A stretch of 64,000 nt of DNA from Hypholoma sublateritium FD-334 SS-4 (taxonomy: Eukaryota > Basidiomycota > Agaricomycetes > Agaricales > Strophariaceae): NCBI GenBank assembly GCA_000827495.1, contig KN817546.1:124001-188000 (forward strand), read 5' to 3'. The notes beneath the pieces are model-generated. The model made no database searches. It was given only the letters and a program-made list of their open reading frames with translations, and was not told where the DNA came from. The position numbers were made by a program, and so were the translations under genes. This document shows positions 22,938-34,824 of this stretch, one piece after another (the stretch's first letter is position 1; each line of letters starts with the position of its first letter).

Positions 22938-25404
22938 ATGGGAACGTTTTACAATGTTTTCATCGCGCTGTTCACATCGTTGGGTGCGTCTTCAAACATT
23001 TTTTTGGTCGGCATTTATCATCTGACTCATTGCAGGAGCGTTCCTCTTCGGGTACATAGCTTTCACTGGAGTGTCATCTCAATGCAAGTCATAACGATGA
23101 TGTTTCTTAATTCATAGATATGATAGGTTCGCACATCTTATAACTAGGATGTTGACTGAATTAACGACCCTTTTTGCAGTGGTATCATCTCATCCGTGAT
23201 TACTATGTCCCATTACATCGACCATTTTGGCGGCGACCCTAATATTAAGGGTGCTATAGTTTCAACCTTTAATGGTTTGCCAATGTTCTTTCTGTGCTCC
23301 CTGCATTCGTTTGAGCTAATTCCCGCCATATAGGTGGATGTTTCTTTGGCGCAGCAGCGGCTGGATGGTGAAATATGGTTTTTTAAAATAATGGTATTAA
23401 CATTGACAAGTATGTCATCAGGGCTAATGACAAGTATGGCAGAAAGAGAACTATACAAGTAAAGACTGCTTGCACACAACCGATTCGTTGTTTTTTGACC
23501 TGCCCCTTTTAGATCGGATGCATCTTTGCTCTTTGGGGATGTGCGATGCAAACCGGGGCCAATGTGGTGGCCACATTACTTGTTGGACGTATAGTTGCTG
23601 GTTTTGCCATTGGGTAAGCTCCACGTCAGATTTCACCTGGAGAGAGACGTAATGTCTGATCTAACACCCCTAGCATTTTGTCCATGACTGTACCTCTCTA
23701 TAACGTGAGTCGCAAGTGTTCTTAATGCCGAGCTGTGGCCTATTGACATACATATAGACGGAAATCGCACCCCCCAAGATTCGTGGATTTTTAGTCGGTT
23801 TGAACCAACAAATGTTGGGCATTGGGTTCATCGTCGCGAACTGGGTTGGGTATGGGACTCAATTTATCAATTCAGATACATCGTGGAGACTACCTCTGGG
23901 ACTGCAGGTTTGAGTATTCCTGTTTCTGTGGCCGATAACTGACTGTCACCAAAGATGTTTCCAGCGGGTTTATTGCTAGTAGGCATCCAATTCTTACCTT
24001 ACAGTCCTGTATGTATATCGTCGTAAACTCTTACTCTTATATGTATGTCACTAATTTTCCTTCTTGTAGCGATGGCTCTTGGAAGTCGGAAGGGACGACG
24101 AAGCTCATGCAATTGTGTTGCGACTCAACGGAGACGATAAAGTTGCCGCCGAACAGGAATATATGGAAATGTACGCAGCTATCAAAGCCGACGTCTCAAC
24201 GAGGAGTCGGAGGTTGAGCGACCTTTGGGCAACCCCTGTTATGACGCGTCGCTCCCTGGTTGCCATTGGTGTACAGGTTTTCTGTCAATTCACTGGGATA
24301 AATGGTACGGAACGTGTCCTATTATGTCGATTGTGTTCAAGTTTGATTCTCTTAGTTATAAATTATTACGGACCCTCGATATACAACAGCTTAGGCATTG
24401 TAGGAGGTAGAGCTCTTCTTGTGCAAGGGTAAGCAAATTCTAGATTGTGTAGTTTCTTGCCTCAAACCAAGTGCGTTCGAAAGGATATATGGTGCCGTTG
24501 GACCAATCGCCAATCTTTTGTATGTCATTTTTCTTTCTTAACTCAGTCGTTATAATGGCCTCTGAACGCCAAAATCAGCTTCATCACCCTTGTACTTGAT
24601 CGCGTCGGCCGCAAGAAGCCCCTTGTGTTTGGAGCAGGAAGCTTCGTCGTAACATTCTCTATCCTTGCTGCTATATTGGCGAATGACCCTGCCGGCAATC
24701 CAAGCTCGAGTGTGACCGCACAGAGGTAAGCACAGGTCATCAATGCTTTCTGTTGGTCTGACAGGGGGGCCGAGATAGGGCAGGCATCGCAATGATCTTC
24801 TTAACAAGTATAATCTTCTCTCTTAGCTTCGGTCCAGTCAGCTGGGTGCTGGCATCTGAGGTTAGATGATAACTTAAGCATATGAATTATATGGAAGGCT
24901 AACATCTCATGTTGACTCCCAGGTATTCCCCACAAGCACGAGGGCCATTGGAACAAGTGCAGCAACATGCGCTAACTGGGTAAACAGTGACTATCATTTT
25001 TTCTCGATGAGCCTATAATGCTCTTTGTATCTTTAGGCCTTCAACACACTACTATCACAGGTTCGCATTATTACACAGCCGCGTGAAAGCTAGCTTCTAA
25101 TATTTCACTTTTGCTAAGGTGTCACCCTTGGGCATCCAAAAAGTTGGCTGGAAATTTTACATCCTCTTCATCGTCCTGAACTTCGTGGATTTCGTTGCCA
25201 TTTGGATGTTCTTCCCGGAAACCAAAGGTCAGACCACTGTTTGCGCCACATGAAATAAAATACTGAAGGTCATATTTGATAGGGCGAACATTGGAGGATA
25301 TGGATCAATTGTTTGGAGGTGCAAAGCCGCAGCTTCCTGCAGTTCGCGACCGGGATGAGAAAGACTTCAAATCAGAAGACAAGAGCGACGAAAAGGGAGT
25401 TTGA
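22938..25404 (+). CDS. MFS sugar transporter (hexose transporter type), intron-rich
   Basis: A twelve-helix major facilitator of the sugar porter family, expected in the plasma membrane as a sugar/H+ or facilitated transporter. Start ATG 22938: MGTFYNVFIALFTSLGA then FLFGYD. Landmarks in order: SGIISSVITMSHY, NDKYGRKRT (loop 2-3 RxGRR-type motif), GRIVAGFAIG, VPLYN|TEIAPPKIRGFLVGLNQQ (PESPR-region neighbour), LPYSPRWLLEVGRDDEA, QVFCQFTGIN|..INYYGPSIY, LDRVGRKKPL, SFGPVSWVLASE|VFPTSTRAIG and the terminal FFPETKGRTLEDMDQLFGG. The acidic tail stops at TGA 25402-25404. The coding sequence is broken by about seventeen introns, many separating exons of only 20-60 nt, far more than its neighbours. 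I did not verify every junction. No frameshift was evident in the segments read. Confidence 0.85.
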
Positions 25405-27076
25405 TTATGGCGCGCACTCTGAGGGCTTAAAAAAATTGTTTTTTATCATGGAACGGGATACTTTCCATCTGGGTTGAGATAATCCCCTTGTAATTCGGAT
25501 TATGGATATGCCTGGCAGGATTGAATCTTGATGACAGCAGCCTTGGATTCGCCAGTGGGAGGATTCAATTCCGGATTCTGGACATGGCAGCAGATAGTGC
25601 CAAGATTTGGCCAAGACAGTGCCATACTTATAAACAAGACGGTATGTTTTGTCGGTTTGTGAGCGGTCCTTAGAAAATTTGACCAGAGCAGACCTGAACT
25701 CACTCCAAAGGCAATTGTCCAAGCATCGCAATTGGTAATTGGTATAAAATAAATTTCGACTGACTACGTTACATATGTAACTCAGTTACATGCGGTACCT
25801 CGCCAGCTCGTAGAGTATGTATAATATAAGTAAACGGATCATAATGCTGTAAGGGGGACGTTGGCCGGACTAGCACTCCCAAAATGCAAAAGCTGCCACC
25901 GGTGGCACAACAATATGGTGTAATGTGAGGTTGCGGATTGAGGGAAGGAGGGAAGAAAAATCAAAACGCCAAGAAAAATTAAAACCACCCTACATGTCGT
26001 CATTCTCGCCAATTGAAACCCTTGTCCTCAAGTTGTCCTCCGAGAGCGATATCATCCCATTTGTTGTCGAGGTTTTGGACAATAGGAATGTGGCAAAACA
26101 CTAGGGAAGGGGAAGAGGGGCTTGAAACAATGGTGGAAGTGCGATACCAGAATGATGACGAATGGACGAAAACCAAAAAACTTGGCGGTTGGTGCTTAAC
26201 ACCGCTCGAGTTGTCCGTGATGCTGTCCGAACTGCTGACATCAACAAAGCAGAAGGGAGGGTGTGACGCCCGGTCTATCGAAAGTCCTAGTGTCGAGAAA
26301 TTGACGTTGTGACGGTTGCAAAGGACGGGATAGGGTGCGATGATGACTGAGACATCGGACTTTGGGCGTATACTGCGGCTGCTTTGGAGAGATTGAATGA
26401 ATTCCAGTGGTGGATTGCAAACGATGACGACGGGCACAATGAGGGCGTGATGCAAATGAACGGCGAATTTGAAATAAACTGGTGGGGGTGGGGGTGGGCC
26501 CTGGGGGTCGGTGGTATTCTTAGCGCTGCCACATCACGTGCTACTCGAGGCGACGGTGCCGACTCGGACGTCGTCGACAGTCCGAGTTGAGTCCGAAACT
26601 CGAGTCGATTTTGTCATTTGTGGCACATTCTCATGTTCAGTGTACACACCTTTGTGTAATGTGTTCACCCCTGGACTAGTGTCCGCCAAAGTTTCTCGGA
26701 AATCGTTGATCTTCTACATTCAGAAACAGGGAACCTGTGCTCACTGCTGACTATCATCAGTCCGCGATCCTCCGCGATCCTCCACCGAATCGCGCTGGCC
26801 CTCAAGGCCTCACGCTTTGGAATTGGAACTTGCCACACGGATTCTCAGCGGAAATACTCTCATAGCCAAGCCAGAGCGGGAACTCCCCCCGAAGAAGTTT
26901 TTCAGTTAGAATCTCGCTCCATCTATTCCGACTCACTTCTCCGGACCAGGAATCTCTGAAGCAAAGCCGAATACATTTCTTGGCCCTAGTATCATCTTTG
27001 GCGTAGTTCTACCAAGGAATTGATTTCTGCAGGTCATCATATATTGGGTTGGGAGGGCCTATTTCTTCTAAACAGG
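25405..27076. other. 1.7-kb intergenic region with a G-rich tract
   Basis: Overlapping frames occur on both strands near 26000-26590. The minus frame 26000-26455 ends in LDNKWDDIALGGQLEDKGFNWRE, which looks somewhat coding, but I could not tie it to a family. A G-rich run at about 26481-26513 (GGTGGGGGTGGGGGTGGG then CTGGGGG) could form a G-quadruplex. A direct repeat TCCGCGATCC occurs twice at about 26760-26780. Nothing else is supported. Confidence 0.35.
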
Positions 27077-30000
27077 ATGGAAAAGAAGTCGGCTCCCTCA
27101 GAACGCGATGCAGAGGTTGGCCGACCCAGTCATGTCCTCGGTTACCGAACCACTCATTTTTCATGCAATAGCTGACTTCCTCGAAAGCTACGAAGGCTGA
27201 ATACGCAAAGGATTATGATCAGGCGTTTCGGCTCTACTTGAAAGCTGCGGAATATTTTTTACACATTAGTCGTTCTACGCAGACGACAGAAAAAAACAAA
27301 CAGCAATGGAAAGTAAATGCCAGGAAGTGCTTGGAACGCGCCGAGAAGATCAAAACGTTCTCTGAGCCCTCTCGCATTGAAAACAATGCGCCGACAGCTC
27401 AGCCAAGTGTTCGCCTGACCCCAATCGGCATAGATCATTTCTCTCCCCGTATGCCGTCAATTAAATGATTATTTGGCATATTATTCATGAAACTCTATAG
27501 AGGAACAGTTCTACATTCTCAAGAAAGGTAGCAAGGTTAACAATACCTCTCTGCCCATCTGGGATGACCCTGCGGCAGTAAATATATCACCTACCCAGTT
27601 ATATGCGTAAGCTTCTCATAAGCTTCTGCGTTCTTGCGCTTAAACTCAGATCCCATGTTTATCAAATGGCGAATAGTGACCCGCACGGACAGCCGACGCT
27701 GTCTCCCGAGCAAGAAAAAGTCCACTCTGTTTGGAGGCGTCCAGTGGCTACTCTCATGGATTCCTCTGCGGCACCTGCACGTAGCAAAGTCCTACCTCAA
27801 CAAATCTTGCAGCATATAGTCACTGATTGTTCTGTGTGCGCTTCGATCTCGGTTTGTCTTGAACATGGCCGAAGATTTGAATCGTCAGTGAGTACTGTAT
27901 AGCCGAACTCCAGACTCCAACCCTTACACTTGCTTAGCTCGAATCTGCATTGCGTGGTTCTTTCGAATCTACAGATAGGACCAACGGTCGATATGACGTT
28001 CGCATGCTTTTCAATGGAACTTGGCGTCGGGTGCGTCACATGCATTCTCTTGTTTAACAATCGAAAACCGAACCAAGTTTTCAGATAGGTATGTATAGTC
28101 TGGGGTCAAGTGTTTCTGTACTAACAGTTAACTACTCAGTAATCGATGACCACCTTCCGTATCATCCGACTGAAGGCACCCTGATGTGTATGTCTGTTCT
28201 ACCTCGACCGGAGACTCCCCCAAATTCGCTCGCATTACCGATACATACTTTGTGGCCCAGTCTATTGGAGAAAGCAGTATGTCATTTCTGAACTGTTGGC
28301 ATATGCCCTAAATCCAAGAATTGATGCAGTATATGAAACTTATGGGGGGATACGACTTCCCTGGATCGTAAGCACCCTATCAGCTCTTAGTTTCCTTTCT
28401 TTACGTTCAATGCGAAAACAGAAATTCGAGTATCGATCTACAGTGTGGTTTCTGTCTCCCAATCCCATGTATATTCCGTTTATATGTTCTCTAGTGCGCT
28501 TGCGGGATGGATTCCAGAGCATGTCGATCTCCAGGGGTAGATGGATTTAACACTGCCAATGGATCACTCACCTATCTTTATTTAGTTCTTCATTCGAACG
28601 GGAAACAACCTGGGAAAGGATAGAAAGTGGCTTTACCTCAGGTTAGACTTTAGGAGCGATTACATTTGACTAATCTCACTCCTCCCGTAGGCGATTGTGT
28701 AGTTACGCTTGGGACTGGACCTGCGGCCAATGCACAGTGGCGGAATACGCCTTTGCTGCCATCGCACAGTTACGCTGTCATAGGTAAGGATAAAAAATGT
28801 AGATCTTTCCTTTCTTATCGGCATTCTTATCGTCATGCGACAGACGTGTATGAAAACGCAAATGAAGGCCGGATACTCAGCGTGTTAGACACTTGGGTCC
28901 GTCCTGACGGAGGTTCTCCGCAATCAGCCAGTAAGATTTCTTTTAGGTAGTCTCCGCTCTCTGACTCGATTATCACGAATAGGAGAACTCCAAATCCCCT
29001 GGAATGAGGTTCTGAACACCTTCAATGGTGTTTATTTGAGCTGGGACCCGAGGACCCGGAATAACTCATTGAATTTTCACGGGTAGATAGACGCTCATAC
29101 TTATCTTTGCACGCTCAGACATTCAACGCAAATCTCAGGATTTGGAAGAGGAACTCGGCCGATGAAGAAGGTACCAGACACCTGCAAATCGAATTTGATC
29201 GTTCCGATACGCGAAACGAAGAAATATGGATACTTTTGACAAGGCATATAGTAGATACACACAGGACATCAGATTTTGCGGCTCTCCGGGTGGAGCTGGA
29301 AGATGATCTCATCCCAACTGCAACTATAGTGGAGAACCAACGGACGCTCTCATCGAAGGTAAACTCTGCGTCAAATTATTTTGTGATAATTCCGCTAAAT
29401 ATTCAGCAGGGCACATACACAAACAGTACTCACATCTTGGTATACGAATGCCAACCCTTCACATGCTTGGCAACGATGCTAAAGTAAATCTAGGTCAGAA
29501 AACGTATTCCGACATTCCAGAAGTCTGGTGTTTTGTCAATTTCCGCTTCATACGACGGCGACGCTCGTGAAGTTGGGTTTACTTTAGCTGCGTATGCGGA
29601 AGAAGGGACAAATATATCTTGGGTGGACAACAAAGTAAATCCTCCATACACAGATACGGTATCATATCTCCTTTGCGGAAATATGTGGCGACTTGATGAA
29701 TCATCTTTATAGATCACAGGGACTTTTACCTCGAAGACATCTGGAGGCAATTGCACATATCCAACATATATGATCAATCCTCAGTACCAACTTACCATCC
29801 GTCCACACACTCAGCTTGGAAATAAAGCTAAGGTAACACTCAACCTACACACTAACAGGGATACTCCCACCAACGTGGCGATGGTTTGGTCACAAAATGA
29901 AAGAGTTACCGAGTAAGAAGTTCCCCCATTGGAGCCTGCGATATATTGAAAAAGAATCTAGGCTTTCCGAGAAGGATCTCGTCGCTACGTCCGGGGCATA

Positions 30001-30730
30001 TAACTACGGTTCGGCTCGAATAGCGAAAAGCATGAGTGGTTAGTGGTGTAATTTACTTTGCTTGTTCAATTTTGTCTCATCCGGCATTTCAGTTGGGACA
30101 TACGTGGTGGTAGTATCTGCCTTCGAGCCCCATCACACAGGACCATTTTCGTTGCAGGTCGAGTCATCGCATGCTTTCGACATGAAGCCTATACCTCAGG
30201 AAGGAGCGGGGATGTATTGCAAGACTATACGAGGAGCTTGGTAACATATTTTCTCTGGGCATGCAATTGGAAGAGTTTTCATTGTTTTTATAAAGGAACA
30301 TTGAGTCAGCAGGAGGGTCGCCGTCTTTCAACAAATATGCCCAGAATCCCGTGTATGAACTGGAAATACCCTCTACTACGCAAGTGAAGTACGGGATTCT
30401 CGAGTCAACATTAGGTTCAGCAAATTAATCATTACTTCCAACAGAATTCGCCTTCACACCACACAACCCTCAGGCGCCATCGCCCTCAACATCACAATAT
30501 ATCCCAACTGTAAGGATGATATCATAGCGTCATTGAAAAGCCGACACATCGCCACGTCTGGGGCATACGATGACAGTATTGCTGGTGTCGTGACGTCGCA
30601 ATTTTCTCTTGGTCCAGGGAAGTACTATATCATCCCATCAACCTATAATCCAGGGACGACAGCCGCCTTCCGGATGCTTGTATACTCGAGGATTCCCAGC
30701 GTCAAAGTAAACGTGGTGGGGAGATTGTGA
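27077..30730 (+). CDS. palB: PalB/Rim13-type calpain-like cysteine protease
   Basis: PalB/Rim13 is the protease of the fungal alkaline-pH pathway, thought to cleave the PacC/Rim101 factor at ESCRT-bound complexes. An N-terminal MIT-like helical segment (AEYAKDYDQAFRLYLKAAEYF..KCLERAEKIK) fits ESCRT-III binding. The protease core holds TDCSVCASISV (catalytic Cys in DCS), LLPSHSYAVIG (catalytic His) and a third-residue region reading LSVLDTWVRPD, where calpains normally have an Asn (NPW). The C2-like C-terminal domains are typical: GGNCTYPTYMINPQYQLTIRPH, HTGPFSLQVESS, IPQEGAGMYCKTIRGAW. At least fifteen introns join in phase, one pair flanking a 4-nt exon (28085-28088). One junction near 29084-29125, after LNFHG, does not join in frame by a GT-AG intron that I can find. 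The stop is TGA 30728-30730. Confidence 0.85.
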
Positions 30731-30781
30731 CTGTCTTGGACCATCGGCCACGAGGGCGCTGATTATGCTGGAGCAATATCA

Positions 30782-32534
30782 TCAAGGTCCAGGTAGAGAG
30801 GGCACTCCACGAAATGTTGATGGTGTCAACAAGAATTCGTTGACGCGTTTAAGGACCGTGCGAGAGGGGTTTGCCTGAGGTCGGCTTTCTATGATCCATT
30901 CGAGTCGTGTTCGAATAGAACGCTTGTCTGGAATACGCGGATTATTATTTAATGGAATTACCAGTAACGAAGACAACGTACCTGCACTATATGCTGAGTT
31001 TGACGATATGTACAACCCATCACCTCCAAAATATAGTTGCAGTGCTGTAAGGACAACTCCGACGCTCATATCCTTTCCTGATTCACAAGCGACGCATACA
31101 TTTTTGCCCCCTTGTAGAGCTTGATTGATGGCCTCCATGGATAAAGGCAGAATAGTTTGCAGAAAATGTGACTGGCCCTTCTTTCCTGAAACAGTCGGTA
31201 TATAGACATGCGTGTCGTCAACAGTTTGCGATTCTTCACTGGACGGGGTCAAGATTATATATCGTATATTTGCATCTTGTGGAGACTGAGGAATTTCGTT
31301 GATAGCTGCTAGAAGCAATCGTCCTTCCACATGAAGGACAGGACTGGGAGGATTTTGGATAGCACTGGCATTGTTTTCGCTCCCCACGATTTCCGCGACC
31401 AATGTCGGTATGTCAGTTCGCCCGGCTGCTCGAAGTCGTGTACGATGTGCCCAAAACATCTCAGGTGTTAAACCCTGGAGATAAAATGAGTGTTGGCCAG
31501 AAATCATGGAAAATGGCACTAACCATGCCCCAGAGTTCATGGTCATCTCCTGATCCTTGGATATATGAAAATCCGCCAGTCCTCCTTTCAACTCCTTGGC
31601 GAACTTGTTTTGAGGCCGATACGCAGATAACAGGAAAGAATTTGGGTGGCTCGCTTTCTTTGGGAGAGAAAGTCGGAAAGGTGGACGTCGAGGGGGTAAT
31701 CCAGACCGGCCTGAGAGGACTTGGGAGAAGAGGTAGATTGAACGACGAATTCTGATTGTTTTAGAGCCCATAAATTAGGCATCATAAATTAGGCATGAAA
31801 TGGGATGCATAAAGGACTTCAAATTACCGCAAGGTCTCGCGCCCAATTATCGAGACGCTGTTCTATCTGGTGGTGCTCTTGCCGGCTCACAGTTGAAGGA
31901 GGGGTGTACAGGGCGACGTTCCAATCCACACCACGTTCTTCCTTCAACGATAGATGGCGTAAGAGCATCGCCCGATTTATTACGGAACACCATATAGGTA
32001 TGGTTTTCGAGAGGGCATCCGGAATTTTCTTCCCTGACCGCGTAGAATCAACGAGGATAATGCTAGACGTCTGTGGTATGAGTCAAATTGTCAGTCAAGG
32101 AGATGGCTCATTCGTGCCTTTGTCGTTTAATTATCAATGGCAGAAGATGGAGGTTGGCACGTCGAAGATTGAAGCTCCAGTTATTGTTGTGCCCGTCAGT
32201 TGACTTGAAATACGCTGGAACCGGGGTGGCCTTCGAATGAGTGAGGATTGTGCACCAGGGAGAGCTGCAGGCTTCTGACGCACAACGGCTGGATCGGTGT
32301 ACCACGCCCCGCAGCGCAGGTTGGCTGCATCTCGCAAGTCAGTGCGTCGATTTACCGGAGTGACTGTGTTCACGAACGTAGAAGGGGCGTAGAGGGGTAG
32401 GATTTGTGTACTTGATCCACGAAAGCCACATCTTCTTCGATTGAATGAAGACGATTGTAGACATCTAAGGACTCTTTCCGGATGTATGATAGTACATCCT
32501 CGGAGCGAGGTTCATCGATAGAGTTTAGATTCAT
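30782..32534 (-). CDS. RIT1: Rit1, initiator tRNA 2'-O-ribosyl phosphate transferase
   Basis: Rit1 adds a 2'-O-ribosyl phosphate to position 64 of initiator tRNA-Met, keeping it out of elongation. Start ATG 32534 (MNLNSIDEPRSEDVLSYIRK). Conserved blocks: ESLDVYNRLHSIEEDVAFVDQVHKSYPSTPLLPNLRCGAWYTDP, AYFKSTDGHNNNWSFNLRRANLHLLPL, IILVDSTRSGKKIPDALSKTIPIWC and FFPVICVSASKQV. Further on come YIQGSGDDHELWGMGLTPEMFW, VCVACESGKDMSVGVVLTALQLYF with its phosphatase-like loop, and the end RTRLEWIIESRPQANPSRTVLKRVNEFL. Introns join in phase, including one that removes the in-frame stop after LLPLIIKRQ by an apparent GC donor (32117 to 32063). The gene ends 52 bp from the convergent calpain gene, and its start is 185 bp from the divergent F-box-like gene. 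Confidence 0.9.
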
Positions 32535-32718
32535 GGATGGAAGGTTGCAAGCAGTTGGATGACATGAATTACTGTGTAAGGAAATTTTGCGGGGAAGCGG
32601 GCCACTTGCCCGGCTAACCGGCCAGATCTCACAATTCTCTCTTGCTCTCTCGTCTTTCTCAGGTCTGGCTGCCTGTGGCACTGTGCAGTGCCTATATACT
32701 TACATAGGGCCAAGATAT

Positions 32719-33529
32719 ATGGCACTTTCAGCTCCGGGCCTGGAAAGTCTCCCCGTAGAGGTCAGCCATTCAATGCATCTGGCCTAGCAATGCAGTCTGA
32801 CCCGCCGGAAAGCTTCTGTACGAGGTGCAGCTCTTCGCGCTGTCCGAAAACCTTCCTCTAGTTTCGCACCATTTCTACAATGTATTCAAGCACGCTTCGC
32901 CTTTCTTCCACGCAAGATACATACTGGATCGCGCCCGGTGCGCGCATCCCGAGTTCATGGCACACGCTTACACCAAGGCGCTTCGATACCCTATCTGCAA
33001 CCAAAAGGTTCTCCAAGCGATGGGGACTTTGATAAAAGGCCGTTCTGTCAGCGAAGCACACATTATTCTTCCTAGGCGTCTCTTCCGATCCTTGCAGCCA
33101 CCAGAATCTGAGTGGAAAAATGAGGACGAGCCTATTCCTCTCCTCCGATATCTATATGAAAATCGCAGCATCCCTCCGATCGACGCAAATTCTCATGGAG
33201 GTTATGCGCTCACTAGAGCAGTTCACTCAAGGTTCCTGCCCCTCGTTCACTTCCTGCTGGACCACAAAGCCTCCCCGAAATGCGCAAATAATCTAGCCGT
33301 GGAGGTGGCAATACGCCAGAAAGACCTGGCGATGGTCAAGTTGCTCGTGGAAAGACCACCAATTAAAACAAATGGGAAGCGACGAAAGACCGAGGATAGA
33401 GTGCTACTAAATTCCAGGGAACTGAAGATCGCCGTCCAGATGAAAGCTCAGGATATAATCGAATATATTCATTTGGAAAAGCGTGTCATCCCCGATGTTC
33501 ATACGCTGAAAAAGTTAACCTGTCTTTGA
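32719..33529 (+). CDS. F-box-like / ankyrin-like protein
   Basis: Start ATG 32719 (MALSAPGLESLPVE), then one intron (about 32761-32816) rejoining as LLYEVQLFALSENLPLVSHHF. LPVELLYEVQLFALS..LPLVS is a typical fungal F-box-like N-terminus. The body has helical repeats consistent with ankyrin units: HGGYALTRAVHSRFLPLVHFLLDHKA, NNLAVEVAIRQKDLAMVKLLVE, NSRELKIAVQMKAQDIIEYI. A basic patch (KTNGKRRKTEDR) could be a nuclear signal. The frame stops at 33529; a further 3' exon is possible but I found none that joins well. If the F-box is real, the protein may be a substrate adaptor for an SCF ubiquitin ligase; the target is unknown. It shares a 185-bp divergent promoter with RIT1. Confidence 0.65.
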
Positions 33530-34171
33530 CTGTAAGTGTTGATGGCCAATTCCGCGTGCGGGCGCCAATTGATTATGACCATGTCTAGGCAATTCACTTG
33601 GCTTGATCTCGCCCAACAGTGAATATACAAGCGCCTCGAGCCATGTTGTCCAGCACAACACCTGTAAAGAAGTCTCCACCGAGGCACTCAGTGCTTATTA
33701 CTCCTTCGAAGCTTTCATACGGGGAGGTCCATCACCAACGACCTTTATTTATGGAGTAAGCGGGCCCGCAGGTTACTGCATGGCAGCGTCCCACAAATTT
33801 CGTTATTCCAATATGCTCAACACCGACTATAATATTTCGGTGTTAAAGCGTAGGCCGTGTACACATGTATCATCTAGACCTCATGTATCCCAAGTGTAAG
33901 ATAGAACGCATCATACATCTAGGCATGCGACATGTTCAGAATAGCACGCTCAGGTGAGTCACCCTTGCAAACACGCGGCACCGGATGGGCTCAATTTTCT
34001 AGGATGGTTGGCTCTAGAGTTCCGTGATTTTGTACTGTATACAGTATGCGCTGTTAGCTAGTAACAGAATCGGAATTGGAAATAAAACAACAAAGAATAT
34101 GATATCAAAGAATCGTTAAAAATGCTCGTACTATCATGAAATGGCGCAGCGGCCCAGTGTAGGTGTGACCA
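33530..34171. other. intergenic region between the F-box-like gene and eIF1A
   Basis: No supported gene. A 98-codon plus frame at 33603-33899 has no recognisable features. AT-rich sequence near 34030-34130 is probably the 3' region of the eIF1A gene, which ends at 34172. Confidence 0.4.
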
Positions 34172-34824
34172 TTAGATATCATCGATATCGACCTCGCCCT
34201 CATCTCCGAACTCGAACGTGCACTCGCCGTCTTCCTCGCCAAAGGTATCGGTTTCGTTGATTTTGGCGTTTTCGGGAAGCTCTCCGTAGGCTTTCACTGA
34301 GAGGAGATTCATTCAGCAGGGTGAGGAGCGTTTCGGAACATGTACTTACGATTTCGGGCCTCATCAGCAGTGTATTTGACGATGACATCGGCCTTGTCGT
34401 CTTGGAAGTCTCGCAGAGACAGCAGAACGATATCTCCTTGATTGATCCAGACCTGCAAAGCGGGGAACGGTGTCAGTCCGCATCTCTACGCCGGTGTGGG
34501 TTGGATACCGACCTTTTTCCTCATCTTTCCGCGGATGTGCGCTAATCGCTTCTCGCCATCGAAGCACTGGGCCTCCAGGCGTCCGTTGCCGAGCATTTTG
34601 ATGACCTGGGCATATTCCTGGCCGTCCTCGCGGAAGACAAGCTCACGCTTGTCGTCGTCGTTCTCGTTCTTTCCACGTCTCCTGTTTTTACCACCCTATA
34701 ACCGAGTCAGGTTCTGCGGCGCATCCCAGGGCTTCCTGACGGACCTTTCCCTTGTTCTAGAGGCAATTTGTTCAAGGTAAGTGCGAGCACGGCTGGTGAG
34801 GACGACTGAGCGTACCTTCGGCAT
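34172..34824 (-). CDS. TIF11: translation initiation factor eIF1A
   Basis: eIF1A binds the 40S A site and with eIF1 controls scanning and start-codon choice. The protein is [102 protein letters not shown].., ending in the acidic [22 protein letters not shown]. It has the basic N-terminal tail, OB fold and acidic C-terminal tail at the usual length of about 145 residues. The first coding exon is only 9 nt (34816-34824), and the second is a 12-nt exon (34745-34756) encoding NKGK. Later introns lie after MRKK and before the [12 protein letters not shown] segment. The TAA is at 34172-34174. This family is among the most conserved in eukaryotes, so the small-exon model is well supported by protein identity. 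Confidence 0.95.

Noticed and set aside
26000..26590. Overlapping plus and minus frames in the large gap before the calpain gene
   Set aside because: Neither strand gives a recognisable product, and the repeat-like composition can keep frames open by chance; retained only as a note on the intergenic region.
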